Part shown: piece by piece, positions 1 through 8,628 of the stretch
How positions within the stretch are numbered: position 1 is the stretch's first letter
Layout: every line of letters starts with the position of its first letter
NCBI GenBank assembly: GCA_024642725.1
Contig: JAHEAO010000004.1
Location: 1 to 64,000, forward strand
Direction: 5' to 3'
DNA from: Paracoccaceae bacterium
Lineage (GTDB): Bacteria; Pseudomonadota; Alphaproteobacteria; Rhodobacterales; Rhodobacteraceae
Length of the DNA stretch: 64,000 nucleotides
Notes under the pieces: generated by a model
Database searches by the model: none
Seen by the model: only the letters and a program-made list of their open reading frames with translations
What the model was told of the DNA's origin: nothing
Position numbers and translations under genes: made by a program

Positions 1-242
1 AATTGAGCTGCAAGCGTTTCGGCCCAAACCGGGCCATTGCTGAAACGTCCTGCATCGCTGGGCGCGGCAAAGCCGATGATGCCATCCAGCTTGCCGTCAT
101 CGGACAGGCTGTCACCGAAAGCATAATAGCCGGAATAGGTGTCAGACAGCGTCGTTGCGAAGCCCGGCAAGACCGCCGTGAACGATATCGCTGTCGCCAC
201 GATCATTGTCTTCACGACTCTTGCTTGTGATTGAACCTTCAT
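1..242 (-). CDS. GDSL/SGNH-family esterase or lipase, secreted (partial, 5' end only)
   Basis: The reverse strand encodes the first 80 residues of a protein that runs off the left edge of the window. It begins MKVQSQARVVKTMIVATAIS, a basic stretch followed by a hydrophobic stretch that looks like a Sec signal peptide ending near GFA (about residue 28). It is followed by YAFGDSLSDDGKLD, the block-I motif of the SGNH/GDSL hydrolase family, with the nucleophile Ser in GDS. Such enzymes cleave ester bonds of lipids or polysaccharides and are often secreted. The catalytic Asp-His block lies outside the window, so substrate and full length are unknown. A purine-rich AGGGAGAGGGAAAG Shine-Dalgarno region sits just upstream of the ATG at 242. 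Confidence 0.75.
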   Translation of the reverse strand, partial: MKVQSQARVVKTMIVATAISFTAVLPGFATTLSDTYSGYYAFGDSLSDDGKLDGIIGFAAPSDAGRFSNGPVWAETLAAQ

Positions 243-266
243 CTTTCCCTCTCCCTTTTTTGAACG

Positions 267-306
267 TTGATCAGTTCGAAAATGCACAGTTTTGATCATT
301 GGTCAA
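267..306. promoter_or_regulatory. TTGATCA half-sites and dyad upstream of the GDSL gene
   Basis: An AT-rich island 25-65 bp upstream of the GDSL gene start carries TTGATCA at 267-273 and again at 292-298. The second copy is the left arm of a near-perfect dyad, TTGATCA-T-TGGTCAA, at 292-306 (one mismatch between the arms). The position fits a promoter with an operator for the leftward gene. The regulator is unknown; the spacing is one base longer than an FNR box. Confidence 0.35.
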
Positions 307-435
307 TATTTTTTATGAACGACGATCAGAAAGGCTGCCCAGCGGATTTTCACCAAAGGGTTCCGTTTGAGGGATGCCTGGCGGGGTGGGCGAGAGGGTT
401 TTGGGGTGGGAGTGCGACCGGGCCGGCCGCCAATG

Positions 436-466
436 AAAAGGGCCCCGGCGTTTCCGCCGGGGCCCT
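436..466 (-). terminator. Rho-independent terminator of pnp
   Basis: A 12-bp perfect stem (439-450 with 455-466, tetraloop TTTC on the + strand) is followed on the minus strand by a short T run. It lies 21 bp after the pnp stop codon. Confidence 0.8.
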
Positions 467-486
467 GATCTGCAGACTGGCGAAGC

Positions 487-2625
487 TTAGTCTTCCGCGT
501 CAGCCGCTTCTTTTGCCAGCTCTTCGCCAGTGGTCTGGTCGACCATCTTCATCGCTAGGCGCACTTTGCCGCGATCATCAAAGCCCAAAAGCTTGACCCA
601 AACCTCCTGGCCTTCCTTCAGAACATCCGAGGGATGGTTCAGGCGGCGGTTTTCGATCTGGCTGACATGCACAAGGCCATCGCGCTTGCCGAAGAAGTTC
701 ACGAAGGCGCCGAAATCGACGATCTTCACAACCGTGCCCTTGTAGATATGGCCTTCTTCCGGCTCGGCCACGATTGAATAGATCATGTCATAGGCCTTCT
801 TGATCGCTTCACCATTGGGCGAGGCAATCTTGATGACGCCGTCGTCGTTGATGTCGACCTTGGCGCCGGACGTTTCCACGATCTCGCGGATGACCTTGCC
901 GCCCGAGCCGATCACTTCACGGATCTTGTCAGTCGGGATCTGCATCGTTTCGATACGCGGCGCATGGATCGAGAATTCGCCGGCACCCGTCATTGCCTTG
1001 GACATCTCGCCAAGGATATGCATCCGGCCGTCCTTGGCCTGCGACAGGGCGGTTTCCATGATCTCGGGTGTGATGCCTGCGACCTTGATGTCCATCTGTA
1101 GCGAGGTGATGCCGTTCTCGGTTCCTGCCACCTTGAAGTCCATGTCGCCGAGGTGATCCTCGTCGCCCAGAATGTCGGTCAGAACGGCGTATTTGCCGTC
1201 ATCTTCAAGGATCAGGCCCATGGCAACACCGGCCACGGCTGATTTCAGCGGAACGCCCGCATCCATCATCGACAGTGAACCACCGCAAACCGACGCCATC
1301 GAGGACGAGCCGTTGGATTCGGTGATCTCGGACACGACGCGGATGGTGTAGGGGAAATCGGTGGCCGCAGGCAGAACTGCCTGAAGCGCGCGCCATGCCA
1401 GTTTGCCATGGCCGATTTCACGACGACCCGTGAACCCGAAGCGGCCAACTTCGCCGACCGAATACGGTGGGAAGTTGTAATGCAGCATGAAGTTCGACCG
1501 ATAGGTGCCGTGCAGCGCGTCGATCATCTGTTCGTCGTCGCCGGTGCCAAGCGTGGTCACCACGAGGCCCTGAGTTTCGCCACGGGTGAACAGGGCAGAG
1601 CCATGGGTCCGGGGCAGAAGACCGACTTCAGATGTGATTGGACGGACGGTCGTGGTGTCACGCCCGTCAATACGCTTGCCGGTTTTCACGACGTCGCCGC
1701 GCAGGATCGAGCTTTCCAGCTTCTTGAACGCAGACCCAAGGTTTTCGTCGGCCAGCTGTTCCTCGCTCAGCTTGCCACGAACGGTTTCGCGCGCCGCTGC
1801 AATCGCGCTGGTGCGCTCTTGCTTGTCGGTGATCGCGAAGGCAGCGCGCATGGCTTTTTCGCCAGCTTTCTTGACCGCTGCGTAGAGGTCCGAGTAGTCG
1901 ACCGGCTGAAAATCAAATGGCTCCTTCGCGGCCGCCTCGGCCAGCGAAATGATCAGGTCGATCACCGGCTGCATGGCGTCGTGGCCAAACTTCACCGCGC
2001 CCAGCATTTCGACTTCCGACAGCTCGTAGGCTTCGGATTCAACCATCATCACGGCGTCCTTGGTCCCGGCGACGACAAGGTCGAGCCGCTGCTCGGGCTT
2101 GTTGCGCAGGTCGTGCATCTCGTCGACGGACGGGTTCAGCACGTATTCGCCATCGACAAAGCCAACGCGGGCCGCACCAATCGGACCCATGAACGGGGCA
2201 CCCGAAATCGTCAGAGCGGCGGAGGCCGCGATCATCGCTACGACGTCTGGATCGTTAACCAGGTCGTGGCTGAGCACGGTGCAGATCACCAGAACTTCGT
2301 TCTTGAAGCCGGGCACGAAAAGCGGGCGGACAGGGCGGTCGATCAGACGGCTTGTCAGCGTTTCTTTCTCGGTCGGGCGCGCCTCGCGCTTGAAGAAACC
2401 GCCCGGGATCTTCCCGGCGGCGTAGTATTTCTCATTGTAGTGAACCGTCAGCGGGAAAAAGTCCTGCCCTGGCTTCTGTTCCTTGGCGAATGTCACGTTC
2501 GCCATGACACTGGTTTCGCCCAGTGTCGCGATGACCGAACCGTCGGCCTGCCGGGCAACCTTACCCGTTTCCAGTGTCAGCGTTTCGTCGCCCCACTGCA
2601 TTTCTTTCTTCGTCACATTAAACAT
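487..2625 (-). CDS. pnp: Polyribonucleotide nucleotidyltransferase (PNPase)
   Basis: This is a 712-residue phosphorolytic 3'-5' exoribonuclease that degrades mRNA with phosphate and can also add 3' tails; it is a core degradosome enzyme in the cytoplasm. The full architecture is visible. Two RNase PH-like domains flank an all-helical linker (catalytic repeat around [19 protein letters not shown]). A KH domain follows ([18 protein letters not shown], about residues 560-580), then an S1 domain ([20 protein letters not shown], about residues 625-645) and an acidic tail. Length matches alphaproteobacterial PNPases. The gene has its own strong terminator. In many relatives it directly follows rpsO; here cysK on the opposite strand separates the two. 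Confidence 0.98.
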   Translation of the reverse strand: MFNVTKKEMQWGDETLTLETGKVARQADGSVIATLGETSVMANVTFAKEQKPGQDFFPLTVHYNEKYYAAGKIPGGFFKREARPTEKETLTSRLIDRPVRPLFVPGFKNEVLVICTVLSHDLVNDPDVVAMIAASAALTISGAPFMGPIGAARVGFVDGEYVLNPSVDEMHDLRNKPEQRLDLVVAGTKDAVMMVESEAYELSEVEMLGAVKFGHDAMQPVIDLIISLAEAAAKEPFDFQPVDYSDLYAAVKKAGEKAMRAAFAITDKQERTSAIAAARETVRGKLSEEQLADENLGSAFKKLESSILRGDVVKTGKRIDGRDTTTVRPITSEVGLLPRTHGSALFTRGETQGLVVTTLGTGDDEQMIDALHGTYRSNFMLHYNFPPYSVGEVGRFGFTGRREIGHGKLAWRALQAVLPAATDFPYTIRVVSEITESNGSSSMASVCGGSLSMMDAGVPLKSAVAGVAMGLILEDDGKYAVLTDILGDEDHLGDMDFKVAGTENGITSLQMDIKVAGITPEIMETALSQAKDGRMHILGEMSKAMTGAGEFSIHAPRIETMQIPTDKIREVIGSGGKVIREIVETSGAKVDINDDGVIKIASPNGEAIKKAYDMIYSIVAEPEEGHIYKGTVVKIVDFGAFVNFFGKRDGLVHVSQIENRRLNHPSDVLKEGQEVWVKLLGFDDRGKVRLAMKMVDQTTGEELAKEAADAED

Positions 2626-2931
2626 CTATGGTTTCCTATATGGGAGCGCTCCCGGGCGTTCCCGGGTCTCCCGTTTGCATGGCGGCCCCATTGCCGCCGA
2701 CCCCATCATCCTTTTTCATGCGCGCCGGGGTCCGGGCGTCACGTCTCAGATTGCGGGGCCATACAGGAAGACGGATCAGAAGGGAAGGGCCAGCCGCGCG
2801 AACGCGATGCGGACGGCGGGTTCTGGTTATCGGGATTTCGGTGATCTGCAGCGACAAATGTCGCAAAGGATGCTAAAGAAACGGCTTGCAACCGCGTTGC
2901 AGCGAAAATCATGGCAGGGGAGGGCCTGAAT
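2626..2931. promoter_or_regulatory. pnp/cysK divergent intergenic region with three palindromes
   Basis: About 306 bp separate the divergent pnp and cysK starts and must hold both promoters. GGGAGCGCTCCC (2642-2653) is a perfect palindrome close to the pnp start. GCGACA-AA-TGTCGC (2851-2864) and TGCAAC-CGC-GTTGCA (2887-2901) are perfect inverted repeats close to cysK and are plausible operator or leader-hairpin sites. Short ORFs on both strands lack Shine-Dalgarno signals and family features, so I see no gene here. Confidence 0.4.
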
Positions 2932-4008
2932 ATGGGAATTCGGACAACGAAGGGGCGCGGAAAGCGCTACGCGTCGATACTCGACACGGTCGGCGATACG
3001 CCCGTCATACGCATCAACCGTATCGCACCGAAGAATGTAACGGTCTACGTCAAATTCGAAGCGTTCAACCCCGCGGGTTCGGTCAAGGATCGGCTGGCGC
3101 TCAATATCATCGAGGCGGCTGAGCGCGAAGGCCGGCTGAAGCCGGGGCAAACGGTTGTAGAGGCGACTTCCGGCAATACCGGCATCGGCCTTGCGATGGT
3201 CTGCGCTGCAAAGGGCTACCCGCTTGTTGTCACGATGGCCGATAGCTTCTCGGTCGAACGGCGGCGGCTGATGCGGTTTCTCGGGGCCAAGGTCGTGCTG
3301 ACGCCGCGTGCGCTCAAGGGATTCGGCATGTACAGCAAGGCCAAGGAACTGGCCGAAGCGAACGGCTGGTTCCTGGCTAGCCAGTTCGAGACGCCGGATA
3401 ATGCGAACATCCACGAAAGCACCACGGGCCAGGAAATTCTTGCCGATTTCAAAGGTGAGCAACTGAATTACTTCGTTTCTGGTTACGGCACCGGCGGCAC
3501 GGTTTCGGGTGTCGGGCGCGTGCTGCGCAAAGAGCGGCCCGAGACAAAAATCATCCTGACGGAACCGGCCAATTCGGCGATTTTGGCATCGGGATATGTC
3601 AATAAGCGCAATGCCGCGCACCAACCGACGGAAAGCCACCCATCGTTTCAGCCGCACCCGATTCAGGGCTGGACCCCGGATTTCATTCCCTACGTGCTGC
3701 AGGAAGCTGTGGATGGCTCCTATTACGACGACCTGATCCCGGTTGCCGGGCCGGACGGCATCGCCTGGTCCCGTCGCCTTGCAGCCGAAGAGGGGATTTT
3801 CACCGGTATTTCGGGCGGTTCGACATTCGCGGTTGCTATGAAGATCGCTGAGACTGCGCCGAAGGGGTCGGTTCTGCTCGTCATGCTTCCAGACACCGGA
3901 GAACGCTATCTGTCGACGCCGCTTTTCGAAGGTATTGCAGAGGACATGAGCGACGAGGAAATGGCAATTTCGCTTTCAACGCCGACCGCGCAGATGGCAG
4001 CAGAATAG
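2932..4008 (+). CDS. cysK: Cysteine synthase A (O-acetylserine sulfhydrylase)
   Basis: This PLP enzyme makes L-cysteine from O-acetyl-L-serine and sulfide, the last step of sulfur assimilation. The PLP lysine is K52 in NPAGSVKDR. SGNTG at about 80-84 binds the substrate carboxylate, and GTGGT at about 186-190 holds the PLP phosphate. The product is 358 residues, longer than the ~310-residue enteric enzyme because of a C-terminal extension (about 40 residues after the GISGG region). The ATG at 2932 was chosen over the in-frame ATG at 2911 because the purine-rich block GGGGAGGG sits just before 2932. The gene is monocistronic and lies between pnp and rpsO on the opposite strand. Confidence 0.95.
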   Translation: MGIRTTKGRGKRYASILDTVGDTPVIRINRIAPKNVTVYVKFEAFNPAGSVKDRLALNIIEAAEREGRLKPGQTVVEATSGNTGIGLAMVCAAKGYPLVVTMADSFSVERRRLMRFLGAKVVLTPRALKGFGMYSKAKELAEANGWFLASQFETPDNANIHESTTGQEILADFKGEQLNYFVSGYGTGGTVSGVGRVLRKERPETKIILTEPANSAILASGYVNKRNAAHQPTESHPSFQPHPIQGWTPDFIPYVLQEAVDGSYYDDLIPVAGPDGIAWSRRLAAEEGIFTGISGGSTFAVAMKIAETAPKGSVLLVMLPDTGERYLSTPLFEGIAEDMSDEEMAISLSTPTAQMAAE

Positions 4009-4033
4009 CCAGGGGACCAGCCAAGCCAAAGAA

Positions 4034-4057
4034 AAACGCGCCCGGTAGGGCGCGTTT
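4034..4057. terminator. Bidirectional terminator between cysK and rpsO
   Basis: A 10-bp perfect stem, AAACGCGCCC with GGGCGCGTTT (loop GGTA), lies 25 bp after the cysK stop and 27 bp after the rpsO stop. On the minus strand it continues into a five-T run, so it most clearly terminates rpsO. It can also act on cysK. Confidence 0.8.
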
Positions 4058-4084
4058 CGGAATTTCACACTCGGTGAGCCGGTC

Positions 4085-4354
4085 TTAGCGGCGCAGACCC
4101 AGACGCTCGATCAGCGACTGGTAGCGGGCTTCGTCCTTGCCCTTCACATAGTCCAGCAACTTCCGGCGCTGCGCGACCATCATCAGAAGGCCACGGCGGG
4201 AATGGTTGTCTTTCTTGTGGGTCTTGAAATGCTCTGTCAGCGTCGCAATACGGCTGGACAGAACGGCAACCTGAACTTCCGGCGAACCGGTGTCGCCTTC
4301 TTTGGTGCCGAATTCCTTCATCAGACGCTGTTTTTCTTCAACAGTGATCGACAT
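4085..4354 (-). CDS. rpsO: 30S ribosomal protein S15
   Basis: The 89-residue product is the full-length primary 16S rRNA-binding protein S15, which binds the central-domain three-way junction early in 30S assembly. Diagnostic segments are [40 protein letters not shown] and [11 protein letters not shown] clear AAGGAGA Shine-Dalgarno precedes the ATG. In relatives the order rbfA-truB-rpsO-pnp is common. All four are present here on the same strand but not contiguous. Confidence 0.98.
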   Translation of the reverse strand: MSITVEEKQRLMKEFGTKEGDTGSPEVQVAVLSSRIATLTEHFKTHKKDNHSRRGLLMMVAQRRKLLDYVKGKDEARYQSLIERLGLRR

Positions 4355-4498
4355 CGGGGTCTCCTTTTCAGATCAAAGGGTTAATGGCGCAAGCCGGGAT
4401 GTCGTCCAGCAGGGCCCATGGAGAATGTCCGACCAAAAGCGCGGCGCGGATGCGGGCGTATAGGAGAGAATCATCGGAAAGAAAAGTGTTTTCGGCCG

Positions 4499-4786
4499 CT
4501 ATCTGCTTTGGATCTGGTCCGCGATCTGTCCCGCCCAGTCGCCGATGATCGGAATGAAGTCGATCTTGGCGAGCAGGATCAGCAGGAACGATAGCAGCAG
4601 GGTTGCGCCGACCGCCGTTCCCAATCCCATCGCAAGGCCGCGCAGGAAGTGGTTCCACAACAGGCGCGGCAAAGAGTTCTGAACCCGTATATATTTGTGC
4701 GAATTCAGCTTTTCGAGCTGCTTGCGCAGGGCCACAAGCTCTGGCTTGATATCGGTATCGGGGGCGTCAGAGCGTTCCTGGGTCAT
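4499..4786 (-). CDS. DUF5665-type small membrane protein
   Basis: The 95-residue protein has a charged N-terminal third (LRKQLEKLN, probably helical), then LPRLLWNHFLRGLAMGLGTAVGATLLLSFLLILLAKIDFIPIIGDW, which forms one long or two short membrane segments. This arrangement matches the DUF5665 family of small inner-membrane proteins, whose function is not known to me. It lies 16 bp downstream of the alpha/beta hydrolase on the same strand and is probably cotranscribed with it. Confidence 0.7.
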   Translation of the reverse strand: MTQERSDAPDTDIKPELVALRKQLEKLNSHKYIRVQNSLPRLLWNHFLRGLAMGLGTAVGATLLLSFLLILLAKIDFIPIIGDWAGQIADQIQSR

Positions 4787-4802
4787 GGCAGGCCCAACTC
4801 AA

Positions 4803-5699
4803 TCAGGGTTCAAGGAAGAATGGCAAGAACGAATTGATCACGGCGGCCGGATTTTCCTCCATTACGAAATGCCCGCTCTTGCAGGTGCTATCGGTCAGGT
4901 GTTCAGCCCAGCCGCGCCAGGCGGCGGCCGGGTCTCCAGTTTGTGCCGGAAAGCCATCCTGGGCCCATAGGAAATGAAGCGGCGCCCCGATGCGGCGCCC
5001 AGCGGCCTTGTCCGCATCATCCAGCGCCCGGTCGAATGTTGCCCCGGCGCGGTAGTCGGCACACATTGCCGCTACGCGGGCCGGGTCCGATGCCTGCGCG
5101 CGGTAGCTCTCAAGTGAGGCCTTGGGAAAGACGGACAGGGACTTGCGCAGCGTCCAGGCTGTCAGGGTCCAGTCAAGATAGGCAATCGGGTCGGCGTTGA
5201 TCATACGTTCGGGCAGCGGGCTGGGTTGAGCCAGAAAGGTCCAGTGGTAGGCCTTTAGTGCCAAGTCCGCTGTCCAGGCGGCCCAGAAATCACCCGTCGG
5301 GACGATTTCGATGATTCCAAGTTTAGCGACCAGATCAGGCCGGTCGAGCGCGATGCGATAGGCGACGCGGGCACCCCGGTCATGACCGAGTATTCGCGCG
5401 GAGGGCAGGTTGAGACAGGCCAGCATCGCGGCGATGTCTCGGCCCATCTGGCGTTTGGAGTAGACGGAATGTTCAGCATCATCCGGCGGCGCCGCACTGT
5501 CGCCGTAACCGCGAAGGTCCGGGATAATTACTTGAAAGTGCTTGGCAAATTCCGGGGCGACGCCGGCCCAGCACATATGGTTCTGCGGATAGCCATGCAG
5601 CAGCACTAGTGGCAGACCGCTGCCCCCGACATGCACCGAAAGGTCCACCCCGTCACCTGGAACCCGCAGTGTGTCGAACCCGTCGATTGCCGACTTCAC
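4803..5699 (-). CDS. Alpha/beta hydrolase, fluoroacetate/haloacetate dehalogenase-like
   Basis: The 298-residue protein belongs to the haloacetate dehalogenase branch of alpha/beta hydrolases. HGYPQ (35-39) forms the oxyanion region. GHDRGARV places an Asp nucleophile at D107, flanked by R108 and R111; the equivalent arginines bind the substrate carboxylate in fluoroacetate dehalogenases. H152-W153 in YHWTFLAQP matches the halide-pocket His-Trp, Y216 matches the pocket Tyr, and H277 in SGHF is the general base. E131 sits where family members usually carry the acidic member of the triad. C-F or C-Cl hydrolysis of haloacetates is inferred from these residues; a related epoxide hydrolase-like activity is possible. 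Confidence 0.75.
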   Translation of the reverse strand: MKSAIDGFDTLRVPGDGVDLSVHVGGSGLPLVLLHGYPQNHMCWAGVAPEFAKHFQVIIPDLRGYGDSAAPPDDAEHSVYSKRQMGRDIAAMLACLNLPSARILGHDRGARVAYRIALDRPDLVAKLGIIEIVPTGDFWAAWTADLALKAYHWTFLAQPSPLPERMINADPIAYLDWTLTAWTLRKSLSVFPKASLESYRAQASDPARVAAMCADYRAGATFDRALDDADKAAGRRIGAPLHFLWAQDGFPAQTGDPAAAWRGWAEHLTDSTCKSGHFVMEENPAAVINSFLPFFLEP

Positions 5700-5837
5700 C
5701 CCAAGCCCCCGCCACTGCCTGATTTGCTTCAGGATATGGTCTTCGGCGAATTTGGGAAGAATTGTTTTTACTAAGCGCGATGTTGCCAGGATGTTCCATG
5801 TTATCCCCGCCTTGGGTCAATGGGGAATGGTGCTGGC

Positions 5838-6665
5838 ATGCTTTATGCGATGTTGCTTTTGGGGCTGATACCGGCGGTGCTGCTGCCGGATTTTCTTGCC
5901 GAACAGGATGATGAGTTGGATGACGAGCCGTTCCAGCACGACTCGCAGGATGCGCCGGTCAGTCTTCTGGACGACCCCGATGAGGCGGCGTTGGAAGAGG
6001 AGCCGGAGCCGGGCCATGCGGCGGCAGCGGACAGTCTAGACCCAGTGATCGAGGACGACATCTTGATCGATACCGAGCTAGGTGACGATGGTTTGCCGCC
6101 GGTCATCGAAGAGGATCAGCAGGAGGACGAACTGGTGGCGCTGGACCCGGTGATCGAAGACGATATCCCGCCCGCCGAGCCGCCGGAAATCACGGGAGAC
6201 GTTCTTGCCCCGGTGATCGAAGACGATAGTGATGAGGGGTATCCCGATCCCGATGAGGCTGAAATACTGACCCCGGTGATCGAGGATGACGTTGCCGTTG
6301 ACGACCCCGATGAAGAGCCGCTTGCGCCGGTGATCGAGGATGACTCGGCGGTGGCAGAGGACGGCGAAAGGTCCGACCCGCTTGCCGAGGACAGCAATGC
6401 CGACACTGCCGGGACATGGCTGAACGCGAACGATCTGGCCTCTGGCGGCTACGCCGAGATCTCTGGTTTCGAGGTTGGCACGGACGTGTTGCAGGTGTCG
6501 CTTGATCCTGGCCACGGACTGCCCGATCTGACCGTCGCCAGCCGCCCGTCAGAGGATGGCGCGGACAGCGAGATTCTGATCGGTGACCGATTGGTTGCGA
6601 TGCTGAAGGACGCGCCGGACGTGCCGGTCGAAGATATTGTCCTGACAATCCAGAGACTGGCCTAA
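5838..6665 (+). CDS. Acidic repeat protein with PVIEDD repeats and serralysin-like C-terminus
   Basis: A 275-residue, extremely acidic protein of unknown function. An N-terminal hydrophobic segment, MLYAMLLLGLIPAVLLPDFL, is a likely membrane anchor. The middle holds six near-copies of the hexamer PVIEDD (about residues 69, 88, 104, 125, 146 and 164; the second reads PVIEED), spaced 16-21 residues apart in Asp/Glu-rich linkers. The last 80 residues (SGGYAEISGFEVGTDVLQV ... EILIGDRLVAMLKD) resemble the beta-rich tails of serralysin/RTX-like proteins common in Rhodobacterales. The ATG at 5838 was chosen because GGGGAA lies 10 bp upstream; an ATG at 5820 would add six residues. It overlaps the convergent DUF1643 gene by 4 bp. 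Confidence 0.7.
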   Translation: MLYAMLLLGLIPAVLLPDFLAEQDDELDDEPFQHDSQDAPVSLLDDPDEAALEEEPEPGHAAAADSLDPVIEDDILIDTELGDDGLPPVIEEDQQEDELVALDPVIEDDIPPAEPPEITGDVLAPVIEDDSDEGYPDPDEAEILTPVIEDDVAVDDPDEEPLAPVIEDDSAVAEDGERSDPLAEDSNADTAGTWLNANDLASGGYAEISGFEVGTDVLQVSLDPGHGLPDLTVASRPSEDGADSEILIGDRLVAMLKDAPDVPVEDIVLTIQRLA

Positions 6666-7171
6666 CGTGGCCAAGGCATCGGTTGCTGATGATAGCCGAT
6701 GTAGAGCGGGTGTTTGGGGTGGCCCGCCTGCGTCAGCCCTAGGCTGAACAGCGCCTTGCCGGTCTTGCGCAGCAACGCTTCGACCTGCTGGCCGCGATCC
6801 AGATGCTCGCCATGTGTCCCCCAGGCGCAGATCACCTGATCGGCCCAATCCAGCGCTGCAAGGATGGCATTGTCGTTGTCGGGGCCGACCGGGTCTGCGG
6901 CCGCACGCATCGCTTTCGGGTCGGTATCGCGCCAGGCGAAGATGTTGGTCACCTGAAACGCCCCGAAGCCAAGTGTTCGGGCGCGTCTTTCACAGCGCTC
7001 GACCGTCGGGTCGTTCTGCACTTCCGTCGCGGTCGAAGGGTTGAGCATGATGAACGTCGCTCGTAGACCGGCACCGTCCCATGTGCGGGTCAGGCTGTAG
7101 CGATAGCGTTCGCAATCGGAATATTCCGCGATGCTGGCGGCATCGCCCTTCTGGTGAGTTCGCAGGATCAT
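6662..7171 (-). CDS. DUF1643 domain-containing protein
   Basis: The 169-residue protein carries the DUF1643 pattern: an N-terminal YRYSLTRTWD, LRATFIMLNPSTATEVQNDPTVERCERRARTLGFGAFQVTNIFAWRDTDP, and a later ICAWGTHGE. The family is widespread and its biochemical role is not established. It lies 45 bp downstream of truB on the same strand and may be cotranscribed with rbfA-truB, which is not in itself evidence for an RNA role. Confidence 0.8.
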   Translation of the reverse strand: MILRTHQKGDAASIAEYSDCERYRYSLTRTWDGAGLRATFIMLNPSTATEVQNDPTVERCERRARTLGFGAFQVTNIFAWRDTDPKAMRAAADPVGPDNDNAILAALDWADQVICAWGTHGEHLDRGQQVEALLRKTGKALFSLGLTQAGHPKHPLYIGYHQQPMPWPR

Positions 7172-7216
7172 TGGCCGGTCATGCCAAGACAGGATCGAAA
7201 TCGCAAGCCGTCGGGG

Positions 7217-8122
7217 TCAATGATTGAAAACTCGGCTGGGATGCAATTCTCCGGATCTGTAAATTCCGATGGCAACGGCTTTGCCATCGAGTGACGCCCA
7301 TGCCTCATCTCCGTACTCAGCCTCCGAGGTCAGCACCATGCCCGGATTGCCATGCCGCAGTCGTGCCGCAGCCTCGGCGGTGCAGCGCAGTTCCGGCAGG
7401 TCCGCCAGCCCGGCTTCCACAGGCAGCAGGTGCGCGTCGAGTTCTGCCGACTTCGCCTTGTTCTGTAATTCTTCCATGGTGATGCCGTCCTCGGCGACGA
7501 AGGGACCCGACCAGACGCGCCGCAGCATCTGCACATGGGCGTGGCAGCCAAGGGCTTCGCCCAGATCGCGCGCAATCGACCTGACATAGCCACCTTTGCC
7601 GCAGACCAATTCAAGCTCTGCATGGTCGTCATCGGGACGAGAGACCAGTTCAAGGCTTTCAACCCAAAGCGGGCGGGCCTCGAGTTCCAACTCCTCGCCG
7701 TCGCGCGCGAGCTTATAGGCGCGCTGACCATCGACTTTGACGGCGGAAAACTGTGGCGGCACCTGCATGATATCGCCGACGAAGCCGGTCAGAGCCGCGC
7801 AGATATCATCGTCGGTCGGACGCGCATCGCTTTCGGCGATGACCTCGCCCTCTGCGTCATCGGTATTGGTGGCCTGCCCAAACCGGACCAAGAAGCGGTA
7901 GGCTTTCATCGCATCGGTGATGTAGGGAACCGTTTTTGTCGCTTCGCCTAACGCTACCGCAAGAACGCCCGTCGCTTCGGGGTCTAGCGTGCCGGCATGC
8001 CCGGCCTTATTTGCGTCAAAGGCCCATTTCACCTTGTTGACAACAGCAGCCGAACTGACGCCGGCGGGCTTGTCCACCACCAGCCAGCCAGAAATGTCGC
8101 GGCCTTTCTTGCGCCGCGCCAT
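7217..8122 (-). CDS. truB: tRNA pseudouridine(55) synthase
   Basis: TruB converts uridine 55 in the T-loop of tRNAs to pseudouridine. The 301-residue protein shows the catalytic motif [12 protein letters not shown] with the nucleophilic aspartate at D47. It also has the family segments [52 protein letters not shown] and [12 protein letters not shown], plus a short C-terminal PUA-like tail. Its ATG overlaps the rbfA stop codon by 1 bp (TAATG arrangement), so the two are translationally coupled, as in many bacteria. Confidence 0.97.
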   Translation of the reverse strand: MARRKKGRDISGWLVVDKPAGVSSAAVVNKVKWAFDANKAGHAGTLDPEATGVLAVALGEATKTVPYITDAMKAYRFLVRFGQATNTDDAEGEVIAESDARPTDDDICAALTGFVGDIMQVPPQFSAVKVDGQRAYKLARDGEELELEARPLWVESLELVSRPDDDHAELELVCGKGGYVRSIARDLGEALGCHAHVQMLRRVWSGPFVAEDGITMEELQNKAKSAELDAHLLPVEAGLADLPELRCTAEAAARLRHGNPGMVLTSEAEYGDEAWASLDGKAVAIGIYRSGELHPSRVFNH

Positions 8123-8529
8123 TACTCTTCCTCTGACCTGTCCAGATCGCGTCGAACGTTTTCCTGTTCGAACAAGCGCCGGGTGTCGTCGAGCCGGTCG
8201 AAGGTCTCGTCGATCGCGAATTTGATCTCGGGCGAGAACTTGATCGTCAGTTCCTTCGTGACAGCGCGTCGCAATTCGTAGCGGTTCCGCTGCAGCGCCG
8301 ACAAAGCCTCTTCCCGCCCCTGTCCGCCGAGCGGCAAGATATAGGCGGTCGCGATGCGAAGATCGGGTGAGACGCGAACCTCGCCCACAGTAATCGACAT
8401 TCGGTTGAGGTCCGGGTCGTGAATCTCACCGCGGATCAAGATGTCCGACAGGGTGCGGCGGATCAATTCGCCGACCCGCAATTGCCGCTGCGACGGTCCG
8501 CGGCTTTCATGTTGCATGTTCTTTGCCAT
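8122..8529 (-). CDS. rbfA: 30S ribosome-binding factor A
   Basis: RbfA is a small KH-fold factor that matures the 5' end of 16S rRNA and is needed for cold growth. The start at 8529 gives 135 residues beginning MAKNMQHES; the motif [22 protein letters not shown] and the central [24 protein letters not shown] are family hallmarks. A much longer in-frame ORF continues upstream to about 9330, but it is antisense to dapB and has no homologous content. The gene is followed immediately by truB and diverges from dapB, with about 100 bp between starts. Confidence 0.95.
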   Translation of the reverse strand: MAKNMQHESRGPSQRQLRVGELIRRTLSDILIRGEIHDPDLNRMSITVGEVRVSPDLRIATAYILPLGGQGREEALSALQRNRYELRRAVTKELTIKFSPEIKFAIDETFDRLDDTRRLFEQENVRRDLDRSEEE

Positions 8530-8628
8530 GACCGCCCAGATATGCCCGAATTGACGGGGCTGCAACAGGGGGCTTTGCGTAACCCGTCCTAAGCGGCTAA
8601 ACCGGGCCGAAGCTGGAAGGAGCAGGAC

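Noticed and set aside
292-306. FNR/CRP-type box upstream of the GDSL gene
   Set aside because: The dyad has a spacing that does not fit FNR (TTGAT-N4-ATCAA), so no such regulator is assigned.
1408-2844. 478-residue ORF antisense to pnp
   Set aside because: Shadow of the high-GC pnp frame; no domain or Shine-Dalgarno support.
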